DNA from: Endomychus coccineus
Lineage: Eukaryota; Arthropoda; Insecta; Coleoptera; Endomychidae
Direction of reading: 5' to 3'
DNA: 64,000 nucleotides
Assembly: GCA_958510875.1 (NCBI GenBank)
Contig: OY294068.1
Coordinates: 31,042,297 to 31,106,296 of the forward strand
Shown: positions 53,401 through 62,355 of the stretch, one piece after another
Layout of the letters: each line of letters opens with the position of its first letter
Position numbering within the stretch: the stretch's first letter is position 1
The notes under the pieces: model-generated
What the model was told of the DNA's origin: nothing
Seen by the model: only the letters and a program-made list of their open reading frames with translations
The model's database searches: none
Made by a program: the position numbers and the translations under genes

Positions 53401-56400
53401 CGGGATGTTGTTCTATGTATTTAAAAGTAGTTTCGATAGCAGATAGAGCTGATGGGTGTGACACTTTTTCTATATCGGTTTCATTTTCTCCCTGAGATTC
53501 CGACTCTGGGTGTCATTGCTTTTCTTCCACCAGTGCTGGGCTGCTATTTCCTCGTTATTGGGCTCTAAGGCAACATCGTCTTCTTGAATCCATTCAACCA
53601 CGTCTTCATCTGTGCTATTTTCTGTAGCCGGTAAGTAACTTCTTCATCAATTCAAGCAAAGGAATATCGTCGTCTTCATCTTCACAAAAACCAGCAGCTC
53701 CTCCGAAACATACGCTGAAGTTCTTGGATCCTATCCAGAAGACAGCTATTCGTTTTATTGAAGATGTCAAATTACGAGTTCATTGACCTCTCTAGAACAT
53801 CGTAGAAAGGTGGGAGATCCCTCCCTTTTCTATAGATATTTCCGTGGTCGGTGTTCGTCAGAAATCTCATCTGTTGCACTACTACAAGAGATTCCAGATA
53901 GACGGACTAGACGAGCTTAAACTAATCATCCCTTCACTGTCAAGCTCGAGACCTGCCGAACTTCTTCCTACCAGACTTAATTTTTTTACCGAACAGCGAA
54001 GTTATGGAACTCTTCAACTAGTAAGATCTTTCCCTATGCCTATAAGCTCCAAACCTTCAAGAAAAATACGAATGCCTATCTCCTTTTTTTATAGGTTTCC
54101 TTTTCGTGTAGTCAAAGTATAAAAAAAATATTTTGTCTTGAATTAACTTTTGAACCACTTCTTTGTAGCTATCAATTATAAATAATTTTTCACCGCAGAT
54201 GTTAAGTTTACGTATACCATATCTGCCCTTCCAACGATTTAGCCACCCATCATTGATTTTGAATTCTTGTGTTTCCTTTGGAAACTGGGAACGGAGGGAT
54301 GATGCCTTTGCATTCAAAATTGGACCGGATATGGAGCCCCCTTTTCACGTTGCCCCTATTTTTCATATTCGCTTTTTTACATTGTTTTCCGTTCGGTAAG
54401 TTAATAAGTTTGGAATTTTGAAACTACTCGAGCTCAACACGATTTCGCTTCCAATCGTCAACAGTTACTGTGCCTACTCCTAGTTCTGCAGCGATTTTAT
54501 TCAGTGATTCTCCGTTATCTATACGATTTAAAGCTTTTAACTTTTGCTCGATTGATACAGCCACTCTTTTACGTTTCTGCGTTGACATTTTTGGGCGTTC
54601 TATAGCAAACAACATGAAGGTTGGTTAACCTACACGGACCACAGCACAATTGCAACTGATTGCAAGAATGCAAGTTGGAACTACGAAAAATTAGGAACGG
54701 GCAGTTTTGCCCTCACTCGGTCACTAAAATTGTCGGCGACTCTGATATCGGGATATAGGTTAACCGGGAGTCTACTGAATAAACATTTTAAAGATCAAAT
54801 GCAGGTACTTCAGACGTTGAACCACTCTCGTCAAATTCTGGTAGGGAATGAAAATGATCAGGAGGTAGGTTATAAATTCGCTGCCAGCATTTAACGGAAA
54901 TTAAAAAAAAAACAAGTGTTTGCGTTGATGCCAGAACCACTTGCAAGTGAGCTAGGCGGGCAAAATCAATAGTTTAGATGGATTCTTCGGAAAGGCTCAA
55001 ACAGATATATCAGCGAAAAAAGTTTTTAGGCCGATTATAATACCACTGATTATACTTCCTCTTCCATGGTTACAAATTACAAAATATGAAAGTCACTATC
55101 AAATGAAGTAAACAATAATGCAGCAGTTTTGAATAATTAGTTTGGTTAATACAATTTACAAGAAATAAGACATTAGACAAAGTTTTGGTTCACCAGCTTG
55201 CACAGTGAAGACACGTCTTCTGGGACTAAAAGAAGTGTTGTCACTGTTCAACCTGGTGAACAAACATTTTGTTTAATGAATCAATAAGAATTTAAATTTT
55301 GGTTGATTTATTTCAAGAAATACAACATGTTTATTCAGTGATTATCTTTTAGTTCCAGATATCTGGGACTAAAAGTAGTGTTGTCACTGTTCAATCTGGT
55401 GCCCAAGAATTTTGTCTAAGAAATAAATAAGAATTTTAATTCAGGTTGATTTATTTCAAGAAATATAACATGTTTATTCAGTTATTATCTTTTAGTCCCA
55501 GATATCTGGGACTAAAAGAAGTGTTGTCACTGTTCAACCCGGTGCACAAAAATTTTGTCTAATAAATAAAGAAAGATTTTAATTTTGGTTGATTTATTTC
55601 AAGAAATACATGTTTATTCAGTGATTATCTAAGTGTTGTCACTGTTCAACCTAGTGCACAAAAATTTTATCTAAGAAATAAATAAGAATTTTAATTCTGG
55701 TTGATTTATTTAAAAAAATATAACATGTTTATTTAGTGATTATCTTTTAATCCCAGATATCTGGAACTAAAAGTAGTGTTGTCACTGTTCAATCTGGTGC
55801 ACAAAAATTTTGTCTAAGAGATAAGAATTTTAATTCTGGTTGATTTATTTCAAGAAATAAAACATGTTTACTCAGTGATTATCTTTTAGTTCCAGAAATC
55901 TGGGACTAAAAGGAGTGTTGTCACTGTTCAACCTGGTGAAAAAAAATTGTTATCTAAGTAATAAATAAGAATTTTAATTCTGGTTGATTTATTTTAACAA
56001 ATACAACATGTTTATTCAGTGATTATGTGAAATTTGTATTTCGATAATCACTAATAAAGTAGTGCTAGTAGCGAAAATCAGCTATTCTAACCTCGCCAAC
56101 ATCACTCAAGTGTTCATGTGATGACTCCATCAATTTTATGACAATCTGACAACAGTGCCGTCTTAAACATGAACACCTATTGATGACGTGTATGTGTGCA
56201 AATATCTCGTAATAGTTTAAGAAGCAGAATTCCCCCCCCCCCCACAAAAAATTACGCTAAACTCAACAAGTTGTAATGTAATTAGATATTGTGAAGAGTT
56301 TGCGAGAATTTGATGAACCTCCTGAATTTTATGAAACAGTATTGATATGTATAATATGTACTTACTACTGCACTATTTGATCTGGACACCGAAGGACTAG

Positions 56401-59400
56401 TTTTTGGTGATTCTGAAGGCAATCTTGGTGGGGCAGGTAAAGGTGGAGGAGACACACAAACCGGCTCCTCTCTTGGTAAAACAGCCTCGTATATAGGTTC
56501 GTTGTTGGTATTGTCAATATTATCCTGCACCGGACTCTCCACCAGATTCGTTGTTGCAAAATCGGGAGGCGGCGGCGGTGGCGGAGGTCCTGTAGGTTCA
56601 GGCAAAGATGGTAGACCTAATTTCGGCGGTGTAGGTTGTTGTTGCTGTTCCTGAGCCAAGCCTTCTAACTCCTGTTGGATCACCGTTTCCAGTTCAACGT
56701 CCAAATCTTCGACCAATTCGTTCATCGTCACGCCTATTTCGTCGATTATGTGATTACGATTGTCCGGTTGAACGTCGGATAAGAACGCGAACAGATTATC
56801 CAAGTCTACGGATTCGTTCACGGGCTCTGTCAAACGAGGTTTCATTTGTTCTGCCATATGCGAAAGAGCAGCAATTTCTTGTTGTGCAGCTCTGAAAATA
56901 GAATCATGACTAAAAATTGATCCTCTACCAATTAACATTACGAGTGAAAACACATTTTAACTTGTTATAAAGAACATTTTGCCCATATAAAGAAGAATAA
57001 TAGTGAATTTGAGTATTAGCAGAACATATCTTAAATACAGGTCCCAGTATTTTCTCAATCTAGGCTGTTGAGGATATGAAAGACTAATATATATTTAATA
57101 TTAAAATGTAGTTAGATGTAAGGGTAATAAATGAATTACTAAGAATTCATATTTTTAGAATAGATGTTACGGTATTTGCCTAATACCGAATATGCACAGT
57201 GGTGTTGACCTGGGTCTTAATGGTTATCATAGGATTCTTATTTGGTTTATTACTTTGTTTGTTAGAACATTTCTTACCTACCATAATCAGAAAGACCCGG
57301 TCAACAACCCTTAGCATAATTGTAGCAATTTCAAAGCTGGTCTCAAGATGTTAGTGAGCTGGTCTCAAGATGTTTCCCAATACCTAATATTTATTAAGAT
57401 CATTTCTATTGGTGGATTCTGCATAAGGTTTCCACCCCCGAATGTTTAAGTATCAACAAGTATGAATCTATCAATCAATCATATCATAATACTACAATTC
57501 AATCATTAGTTTATAATTTGAAGATCCATAGTTTTACTTTAGTATTTTAGTTAGTGTATAGTTAGGTCCAATAAACAATTGAATCACAAATATTTCGAGT
57601 TTACTTAACTTCGAGCAAAACAGTGTTTAATCAATATTCACGAATCTACTAAAAAACATAGGCAATTTAGAAGGGATGGAAATGTATAAGCGAAAAAACA
57701 ATTCATTATATTCAGATTTATCTCCAGCTGAGGGTAGCCCCTTGTGTGCATTATCAACCCCAAATAGTATTTTAACAGGTACATTTTGCTTTCTAATTTA
57801 GTTTACTCTGATGATGACTACTTGCTAGCAGAAAGGTCCTTAGTGGGTACTTTAATAGTCTTTTAAGTGGATAAGGGTGATTATTACATACTTTTAATAG
57901 TAATACGAGTGAAAATATTGAATTACTAATTATCAGTGGCAAATATTACAGAAGTTTTGACAAATATTATGGGATTAACGAATGAATTAAACAAGTTACT
58001 ACTTGGATATTTATGAAATTGTATAATACATCCATCATTTTATAAATTAATCTCAATATGCTAAGCAAGTAGTATAAAAGTCAATTTTATTGAATTATTT
58101 CTGAGTTGGATCTATTTTTCCATTACCACTACTTCTATTGCCATTTTTCACGAAATCACAGGATGCTTTAGTTGAGTGTAAACCGAATACAAGTCGGAAT
58201 AAAGACTTTATAGTGTGATAGAATTAGCAAAAAATGTCGGCAATTTTAGTATAATGCACAGCCAAGCGCACGAAATAACATTATTTAAAATAATCGTTTT
58301 AGCAACTTTTACGAAAAATAAGAGGTTGGAAATTTGGTAAGTTGTTCATTAACTATTGAAAAAGACGATCCCATAAAAAAAATAGCGCGTTACAGCACCA
58401 CAACTTTTTTAGGGCCATTTTACAAGTGATTTTTTTTTGCATTAAGCTGCGGTTTGCAAAAAGTATACATACCGATCTTGTTGAAATTTTGTGTGGTACT
58501 TGGTCTGCACAAAATCTACAACCTATTATAATTTCAGCTCTAAATCTTTAAAACAACAAGACTACTGCTGGAGTTTGCAACGAGATCTACCTAAAGTCGT
58601 TCATTCAAGGAAATCTTATAAAAGATCATTTGCTAGTGTTCAATAGAAATTTTGTTAACATAATGTATTATTTTTTTGTCAAAATAATAAAACTGTATAT
58701 TTCAAAAGGTAAAGTTGTTAGCAATCTCCCAGTAATTTTTTCATAGTCAGGGCCATAGAAATACCCAATAATAGGAAAAAATAAAGTAAACAAGACTTGT
58801 GTTGACCAGTGTTGTAGTTTAAATAATTGTGAGTCAACCTGACAGCAGGTGTCAGTATGAAACACAGTTGTGAAATACCGGGATATCAAAAATTATCTTG
58901 GTCAAGGGTGGTTGTGGAATCTAAAACGTGTGTCTTACTTTACGTTTGAAATAATTATGTCACTGTCACACTGACATCATCAATAACCTACAAATTTCAT
59001 ACCTATTTATTTCAGTTGTGAAACAATAATGAACTACAAATTATGAAATAATTATGTGAACTTTGAACCTTTTCAGAGGTCGTGATAGCCACAATCCGGG
59101 TCAAAAACTGTTTTGAAATAGTTAATTTTCCGTAAATCGAATGACGTTCACGTGAGAAGCCCGTAGCACGCGACTTAGAAAAGTGCAAATTGGTTGTACC
59201 TAATACGGCTTTACGACGACTTTTGGCGTGCCGTTTTCGCTCCATGTAGTTAGATTTAGAATCGGACCGTGCCCGACGGCCCTTCTTTTTTCGATAAATG
59301 TTCATTTAATAGGAAAATTTAATTAAAAGGGGAATTTTCTCGCGACTAAAATATACACGAAGCGGTTAAAAGCTAGCGGCCCATAGCCAAAAACACTTTA

Positions 59401-61070
59401 TTACAACTGGCGCCGGTCGCACGGGGCGAGAAACGGCCCCAAATTAACAAGACCGGGGTAAAAAGTATAAACTCTAACTTACGCCCAGCGAGCTCCTCGA
59501 GGCATATGTCAAAATGATTTCGTTCGTAGCTAATTACATAGGACGTCTGGCGTTCATGCAATTATGTTTTTAGATAATTCGAACCTTCTAATTTCGATAG
59601 GCCTTGTGAAAATCCCGGAGTCCAAAGCGCTAAAGACTTCTCAGTGTTACAATATTCATATAAAATTGCGAAATTTCGCACTTTTAGAAACTTCAAATTA
59701 ATTATGACATAATTATTTCAAACGTAAAGTAAGACACACGTTTTAGATTCCACAACCACTCTTGACCAAGACAATTTTTGATATCCCGGTACATAATGTA
59801 GACCATTTGGAAAAAATGTATAAATCATTTCCAATACATTTTCTGTTCCTACAATCATACGAAAACTATAGTCCTAACAAAAATGAGGGAAATCACGCGA
59901 TCGATTGATAACAGCTTTTCTATTTGTGGGTACGTGTTACAATACTGTCATGACAAAAGTTAGTGGTTATGAGAAATGTTAAGTTAAACGCGGCATGCTT
60001 TGAATTTTCTGATAAGGGCTCTGCGTGTTCGTGAATGCGCATCATCGACATGAAAAAAGTTACTTACTTTTCGCTTCTGGCCAAATCTTCAATTTTCTCC
60101 GCCATTTCTTGACTTTTCAACGCCTCTTCCGCTTCTTCAGCCTCTCTCGCTTTACGCTCTTCCTCCATCTTTTCCCTTTTCCTCATTTCTTCTTCGACTC
60201 TTCGCATTTCCCTCAACGCTGCCGCCACTTCTCTCGCAAACACTCCTCTAAGATGACTTTGAATAATAATTGCAGCTCGTCGTTTTCTCAAAAATTCTAT
60301 TCGTTGTTTCCAACCACGATAAGCATGCTGAATTTTCAATATCGCGTTGCGTATCCTGATGTAGACTTTCCGTGCTACGTATTTCCGATAAACTTTTTGA
60401 ATGAGCACCGTCCGAGATATAATCATTTTGTTCCTGGTATCTTCGAGCGGATCGTGAACGTGTGATCGCAAAAATACTTTGGTTTTTCCTAATTGCCATT
60501 CCGACTTTGGTAAATGGTGACTATCTAAAAGAGTTTGACAAGCAGTCTGGACATCTAACGGAAGACGATTCTTGGAAAGACAATAATATCTATTGACGAA
60601 ATCTTCGAAGTTCATATGTATGGGGAAGCCTTCTTTGCGTATTCTGATTATATCTAACATTCCTAAATATTTTAATTGGTCTAGAACGAGATTATCGTCG
60701 TAATCGTTCGACATTTTCTGTTTGTTCGGTTTTATACAACGTACGTACCAAGGAGTGGTCGATTGCAAAACGTCAACCAACGATTGAAGTTGATGTCTGA
60801 ACGTGTCAGATACAGTTGGTTTTCCCTTACTAGTGCCCCTGGACACGGTAGAAGTGCCGTTGCCGACGTTTTTCACAGCTAAATTATTCATTGGATCTTG
60901 ATATGTTGAGAGATCTTGTACAAATTCGTTTGTACTTCTGGATATAATATCAAAAAATACGTCTTGTTGGACATCGCGATTTTTATCCACAAAACCTTTA
61001 ACGTTATATGTTACACAGCCTGCATAGTGCTTTATTCCAAATTCCGTTTCCCAGCGTCTCCTATCTTCAC
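29082..61070 (-). CDS. Unconventional myosin with tandem MyTH4-FERM tail (5' part outside window)
   Basis: Actin motor whose tail binds membrane, cargo or microtubule partners. Twelve exons on the minus strand: 61070-60068, 56891-56366, 51641-50928, 47995-47766, 47711-47522, 47458-47294, 43343-42908, 40930-40598, 37104-36598, 36333-36038, 35929-35690, 29435-29082; 1663 aa to the stop. Order: last third of the motor, three IQ motifs, charged helix, proline-rich linker, MyTH4, FERM, second MyTH4, second FERM. Every join keeps frame with GT..AG ends. With the missing motor (about 500 aa) the protein would be near 2150 aa, the size of class VII and XXII myosins. No SH3 domain is seen between FERM 1 and MyTH4 2, unlike class VII, so I favour class XXII; class XV or VII is possible. 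Introns reach 6 kb through insertions. Confidence 0.92.
29545..31640 (-). mobile_element. CR1/Jockey-like non-LTR retrotransposon fragment
   Basis: Minus-strand ORF2 remnants. RT core near 31421-31239 ([20 protein letters not shown], the F.DFxxAFD motif), further RT near 31080, and the C-terminal region at 30353-29862 ([27 protein letters not shown]). Stops and frameshifts occur. The 3' end carries an ATTT/AAATA-type repeat at 29560-29582 in place of poly-A. Another non-LTR element is inserted at 30412-30990. It lies in the last myosin intron, same strand as the gene. Confidence 0.8.
30412..30990 (+). mobile_element. 5'-truncated R1/I-like retrotransposon with 12-bp target duplication
   Basis: Flanked by AAGTACTGAGTG on both sides (30400-30411 and 30991-31002) and ending in a run of A, the signature of target-primed insertion. 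The coding part resembles the stretch between RT and RNase H in R1/I elements ([20 protein letters not shown], then [16 protein letters not shown] where RNase H begins). It splits the CR1-like element and lies in the opposite direction. Confidence 0.85.
33308..35141 (-). mobile_element. Penelope-like element copy B, RT and GIY-YIG, 5'-truncated
   Basis: Flanked by CTTACAATTAAT at 33296-33307 and 35142-35153, a 12-bp target duplication. ORF pieces on the minus strand, 35091-34543 and 34580-33810 with one frameshift between them, encode the RT palm ([42 protein letters not shown] with the catalytic DD) and a C-terminal GIY-YIG-type endonuclease ([43 protein letters not shown]). The 3' terminal repeat with a hammerhead lies at 33310-33600. 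The 5' part of the RT ORF is missing. This is the most complete coding copy in the window. Confidence 0.9.
33367..33408 (-). ncRNA. Hammerhead ribozyme (copy B)
   Basis: Identical to the motif at 6338-6379 over all 42 nt when read on the minus strand, in sense orientation at the 3' end of element B. Confidence 0.75.
35690..35929 (-). CDS. Myosin exon: FERM 2 lobe F2 to F3
   Basis: 80 residues, phase 0 at both ends. [13 protein letters not shown] finishes F2, and [16 protein letters not shown] begins F3. The donor at 35689 (GTAAGT) opens the 6.2-kb last intron. Confidence 0.9.
36038..37104 (-). CDS. Two myosin exons: second MyTH4 core and FERM 2 F1/F2
   Basis: Exons 37104-36598 and 36333-36038. 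The first holds the MyTH4 core ([43 protein letters not shown]) and passes into FERM 2 F1 ([18 protein letters not shown]). The second continues F1 ([14 protein letters not shown]), has an alanine/asparagine-rich insert ([14 protein letters not shown]), then [10 protein letters not shown] and F2 ([20 protein letters not shown]). The insert is low complexity and probably lies on a surface loop. Phases 1 and 0 fit the neighbours. Confidence 0.88.
37460..38055 (+). mobile_element. Penelope-like element copy D, 3' end only
   Basis: Begins within the last codons of the GIY-YIG ORF (AAAAGATCTATTCTGGAGAT, as in copies B and C), runs through the 3' untranslated part and terminal repeat with a hammerhead, and ends CCTATTTCCCGAGAATT. 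Strongly 5'-truncated. It lies in the myosin intron between 37104 and 40598. The outer flank TGGGGTCAAGAATCTTTATT is also seen at copies A and C, so the true end may lie near 38085. Confidence 0.8.
37959..38000 (+). ncRNA. Hammerhead ribozyme (copy D)
   Basis: Same 42-nt sequence as at 6338-6379, sense to the element. Confidence 0.75.
38090..40420. repeat. Long dispersed repeat, copy 1
   Basis: Shares blocks in the same order and orientation with 49610-50410: GGAAAGAAACTATGACTGACATCTG at the left, CCTGCTGATTTAGTTATT, ACGTCTCCATCC.TT.TCCCGTG, TTCTTGATTGAGGATTCTA and GAGCTAGTTGGGATCATTAG at the right. Compared with copy 2 it holds an extra ~700 bp (38250-38970) and an inserted foldback element (39054-39846). 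No coding is recognised. Family unknown. Confidence 0.65.
39054..39846. mobile_element. Foldback element of the TAGTCC family
   Basis: Ends TAGTCCGGGCAACGAACCGG and TTGCCTGGACTA. Long inverted arms hold CTAGAATTTCAAATTTTTT, the GATCGCTGATCACGATTCCG module and CTCTCCAGATGG. The paralogous repeat at 49830 lacks it, so its insertion site can be seen. Related to 7603-8799 and 61207-61947. Confidence 0.75.
40598..40930 (-). CDS. Myosin exon: start of second MyTH4 domain
   Basis: 111 residues. A basic helical lead-in ([18 protein letters not shown]) is followed by ALWAF-like [13 protein letters not shown] and [18 protein letters not shown], which open the second MyTH4. Phase 1 at both ends (donor GTGAGT at 40597). 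Confidence 0.88.
41820..42540 (+). mobile_element. C-terminal remnant of a Tigger/pogo-like transposase
   Basis: Around 42000-42130 the plus strand reads [17 protein letters not shown] and [15 protein letters not shown], the end of the DDE domain in Tigger/Jerky-like proteins (GF..CGI.P.n...L.riP), followed by a basic and acidic tail to the stop at 42464. The segment upstream is too decayed to read. It lies in a myosin intron, opposite strand. Confidence 0.55.
42908..43343 (-). CDS. Myosin exon: FERM 1 lobe F3
   Basis: 145 residues of PTB/PH-like F3 lobe: [57 protein letters not shown]. Acceptor at 43344, phase 1 donor GTACTA at 42907. No SH3 domain follows before the second MyTH4. The exon ends ..[10 protein letters not shown]. 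Confidence 0.9.
43866..43907 (-). ncRNA. Hammerhead ribozyme (copy C left arm)
   Basis: Full 42-nt motif with GUGA loop on the minus strand, antisense to the element's ORF because this arm is inverted. Confidence 0.72.
45277..45318 (+). ncRNA. Hammerhead ribozyme (copy C right arm), loop variant
   Basis: Same motif on the plus strand, but the stem II loop is GUGU instead of GUGA. Core and stems are unchanged. Confidence 0.72.
45417..47293. other. Intron DNA, mostly unassigned
   Basis: Myosin intron remainder. It holds a tRNA-like segment (46203-46275), a CTGTCTGTCTG microsatellite near 45500 and one minus-strand match to the GTGATCAGCGCTCCAAAAAAA module near 47145. No coding is seen. Confidence 0.5.
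46203..46275 (+). repeat. tRNA-like sequence, possibly a SINE head or tRNA pseudogene
   Basis: Contains GTGGTCTGAGTGCTAGG, like an RNA polymerase III A box, and GGTTCTAGTCC, like a B box, at tRNA-like spacing of about 35 bases, closing with CCCAGAAGCGG. The stems do not make a full cloverleaf by eye, so it is not called as a functional tRNA. Confidence 0.4.
47294..47995 (-). CDS. Three myosin exons: FERM 1 lobes F1 and F2
   Basis: Exons 47995-47766, 47711-47522 and 47458-47294. The first encodes the ubiquitin-like F1 lobe ([20 protein letters not shown]). The second completes it with FIFKRRLFR and starts the helical F2 lobe ([15 protein letters not shown]). The third gives the rest of F2 ([15 protein letters not shown]) and ends DDVW at a GTAAGT donor. 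The introns between them are short (54 and 63 bp), unlike the kilobase introns around them. Frame is continuous through the joins (phases 2 and 0). Confidence 0.88.
47996..49609. other. Myosin intron DNA without recognisable features
   Basis: No domain-bearing ORF. An ORF at 48193-48465 on the plus strand has no family resemblance. Confidence 0.4.
49610..50410. repeat. Long dispersed repeat, copy 2 (empty site)
   Basis: Homologous to 38090-40420 in the same orientation but shorter. It reads through TATAGTCTATATTTCAGGGT where copy 1 carries the 793-bp foldback element. Family unknown. Confidence 0.65.
50928..51641 (-). CDS. Myosin exon: first MyTH4 domain
   Basis: 238 residues. It opens with a glutamate/arginine-rich helix (..[16 protein letters not shown]..) and the start motif [10 protein letters not shown], then the MyTH4 core: [41 protein letters not shown] and the basic RYFISFLKK. 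MyTH4 domains work as a unit with the following FERM domain to bind microtubules or cargo tails. Phase 0 at both ends (acceptor at 51642, donor GTGAGT at 50927). Confidence 0.9.
52172..53268 (-). mobile_element. Mariner element, near full length but mutated
   Basis: Left end TACAAGGGTAAGGTGAAAAG, right end near 53267 ..TTACCTTGCCCTCGG. Transposase on the minus strand is recognisable in three frames ([39 protein letters not shown]) with many stops. Compared with the copy at 31970-35468 it lacks part of the N-terminus (GKSITQT region) between the start and [10 protein letters not shown]. Inserted in the Tigger-like element. Confidence 0.85.
53690..54130 (+). mobile_element. 3' end of a non-LTR retrotransposon
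   Basis: The plus strand reads [26 protein letters not shown], with one frameshift, then [15 protein letters not shown], the C-terminal end typical of CR1/RTE-like ORF2. Ends with a run of A near 54120. Nested in the Tigger-like element. Longer matches are limited by frameshifts. Confidence 0.6.
55205..56030. repeat. Six-unit tandem array, 143-bp unit with a palindrome
   Basis: GTTGTCACTGTTCAA marks units; TCACTG starts at 55241, 55384, 55527, 55639, 55782 and 55921 (spacings 143, 143, 112, 143, 139). Most units hold the palindrome AGTCCCAGATATCTGGGACT. The unit before 55639 lacks it, which explains its 112-bp length. Located in the myosin intron 56366-51641. Confidence 0.92.
56366..56891 (-). 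CDS. Myosin exon: linker with polyproline tract
   Basis: 175 residues between lever arm and first MyTH4. An acidic helical part (..[18 protein letters not shown]..) is followed by a glutamine run, eight consecutive prolines (near 56565-56590) and more proline clusters ([12 protein letters not shown]) with a serine-rich end. Polyproline suits SH3, WW or profilin partners (inference). Phase 0 donor GTAAGT at 56365. The linker is the least conserved part of such myosins, so its length is judged by splice sites alone. Confidence 0.85.
57165..57665. mobile_element. Possible solo LTR
   Basis: Starts TGTTACGGTATTTGCC and could end ..CTACTAAAAAACA, with an AATAAA at about 57569. No second copy or primer-binding site is in view, so the call rests on the termini alone. 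Confidence 0.3.
58876..59791. mobile_element. 0.9-kb TA-flanked inverted-repeat element, copy 2
   Basis: Starts TACCGGGATATCAAAAATTA and ends GATATCCCGGTA; these perfect ends match each other better than in copy 1 (23975-24877). The 62-codon minus-strand ORF (59561-59373, [10 protein letters not shown]) is preserved with a few amino-acid changes. A second minus-strand ORF (59305-59012, basic N-terminus) is open only here. It lies in the myosin intron 60068-56891. Confidence 0.82.
60068..61070 (-). CDS. Myosin exon: distal motor, lever arm and charged helix
   Basis: First myosin exon in the window, entering in the middle of a codon (phase 1 acceptor). Residues 1-230 are the lower 50K/converter part of the motor: [14 protein letters not shown], the [14 protein letters not shown] loop-2 flank, [31 protein letters not shown] and [11 protein letters not shown] are family hallmarks. 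Three IQ calmodulin/light-chain sites follow ([36 protein letters not shown]), then about 60 residues of alternating E and K/R with little hydrophobic heptad pattern, more like a single alpha-helix than a coiled-coil dimer. Donor GTAAGT at 60067. Confidence 0.93.
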
Positions 61071-61206
61071 CTGAAATATTCAAGAAGAAAATATATAAAT
61101 AACGCAATACTGAAAACGAAATATTTTTCCAAATAGCAATGATCCGAAACTGAATTGTGTGTGGCTCGAAGAAAATTAGATCTTCAGACTGCACTCTCCT
61201 AGTTAA

Positions 61207-61947
61207 TAGTCCAGGCTATGAACCGGAAAATAATTAAAAAAAAAACAAGTAATTTCGAATAAAAAATTTTTTTTTTGCATTAGCTTCAGGAGGTTTTCAG
61301 GATCATTCATAGACCTTAAAACCTCTTGGGCACCCCAAACCCACCTATTGGGGAGAAAATGGACCGAAATCACCAAGTCTTGAATTGTATTTTCTACAAA
61401 AAACTGAACTGAACACGAATCCGTAGCCAGATTTACTCCGAAGTAATTTTAAAATTCAAAAATAATAAAGATTTAGAAGCGTGTCAAATTAGCCATTTTT
61501 GTAAATTTCCCACCCTTACGAAGATATTCGAGTAAATCTGGCTTCGGAATCATATTCAGCGACCCAAAAAACCTCCTTCGTGCATTCGAAATGCCTTAAA
61601 CACGTAAATTGCAAAATAACATATCAGGGGTGCGAAATCGGCCAATTTTGTCGATTTGACCACCCCTACAATGGATTGCAAGTAAATCTGGATACGGATA
61701 CGCGACCCAACAAACCCCCTAGGTGCACTCGAAATGCCACAATACCTTTTTTGTAGAAAATACAATTGAAGACTTGGAGATTTCGGGTCATTTTCGCCCC
61801 CAATGGGTGAGGTTGGGCTTCCCAAGAGGTTTTAAGGTGTATGAATGATCCTGAGAACCTCCTGAAGCTAATGCAAAAAAAAATTTTGATTCGAACTGAC
61901 ATGTTTTTTTTTATTATAGCTAAAATCCCGGTTCACAGCCTGGACTA
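61207..61947. mobile_element. Foldback element of the TAGTCC family
   Basis: Ends TAGTCCAGGCTATGAACCGG and ACAGCCTGGACTA. Strongly similar to 7603-8799 but with a central deletion. Long inverted arms. Lies in the myosin intron upstream of the exon at 61070. Confidence 0.8.
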
Positions 61948-62355
61948 TGAGTCCACCCCCCTAAGACTTGGAGCTAGAATATGTTTCAAGAGAGGTACAT
62001 GCCATTGAGCTGTGCGCCCAAGCGGCTGCCAAAGAGATCGTCTCCTATCGTTGCAATTGAAGAACGGTATGGAACTGTCAAAAAGCTGTTATATGGCTAA
62101 GCAACAGCAACAAAGTGACTATGATCTAGATACCCGATCACTCGGGCAGACTCTCTAACACCCGGGAAGGTCATAAAATGTATCAAACCAAAATAGTCCA
62201 GTCAAAAGTGTGAAAGACATCTAACATTTTATAGACGCACGAAAACGTAAAATTCTTTTTGCACCGTTAGTCAGAAAAAAAGGGGGCTCGTGATTTATTA
62301 CTATCAATAAACAATGAAAAACCATTTTCAATTAACAAGTGGAATAATGTCTTTT

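Larger units (their letters stand above)
52071..54777 (-). mobile_element. Tigger/pogo-like transposon, gutted and invaded
   Basis: Ends CAGTAGACTCCCGATTATCC (left) and its inverse ..TTAACCGGGAGTCTACTG (right). The minus strand from 54615 encodes the N-terminal CENP-B-type helix-turn-helix ([20 protein letters not shown]), then the second HTH domain at 54300-54180 ([20 protein letters not shown]). 53690-53330 holds the acidic C-terminal part. The catalytic DDE domain is missing, replaced by a mariner copy and a non-LTR fragment. No intact TA duplication is visible. Confidence 0.75.

Noticed and set aside
55205..56030. CRISPR-like array
   Set aside because: The context is eukaryotic; the whole 143-bp unit is repeated, with no unique spacers.
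60025..60465. 146-codon plus-strand ORF opposite the myosin exon
   Set aside because: The minus strand encodes a recognisable motor and IQ region; the plus-strand frame is an echo of the Glu/Lys codons.
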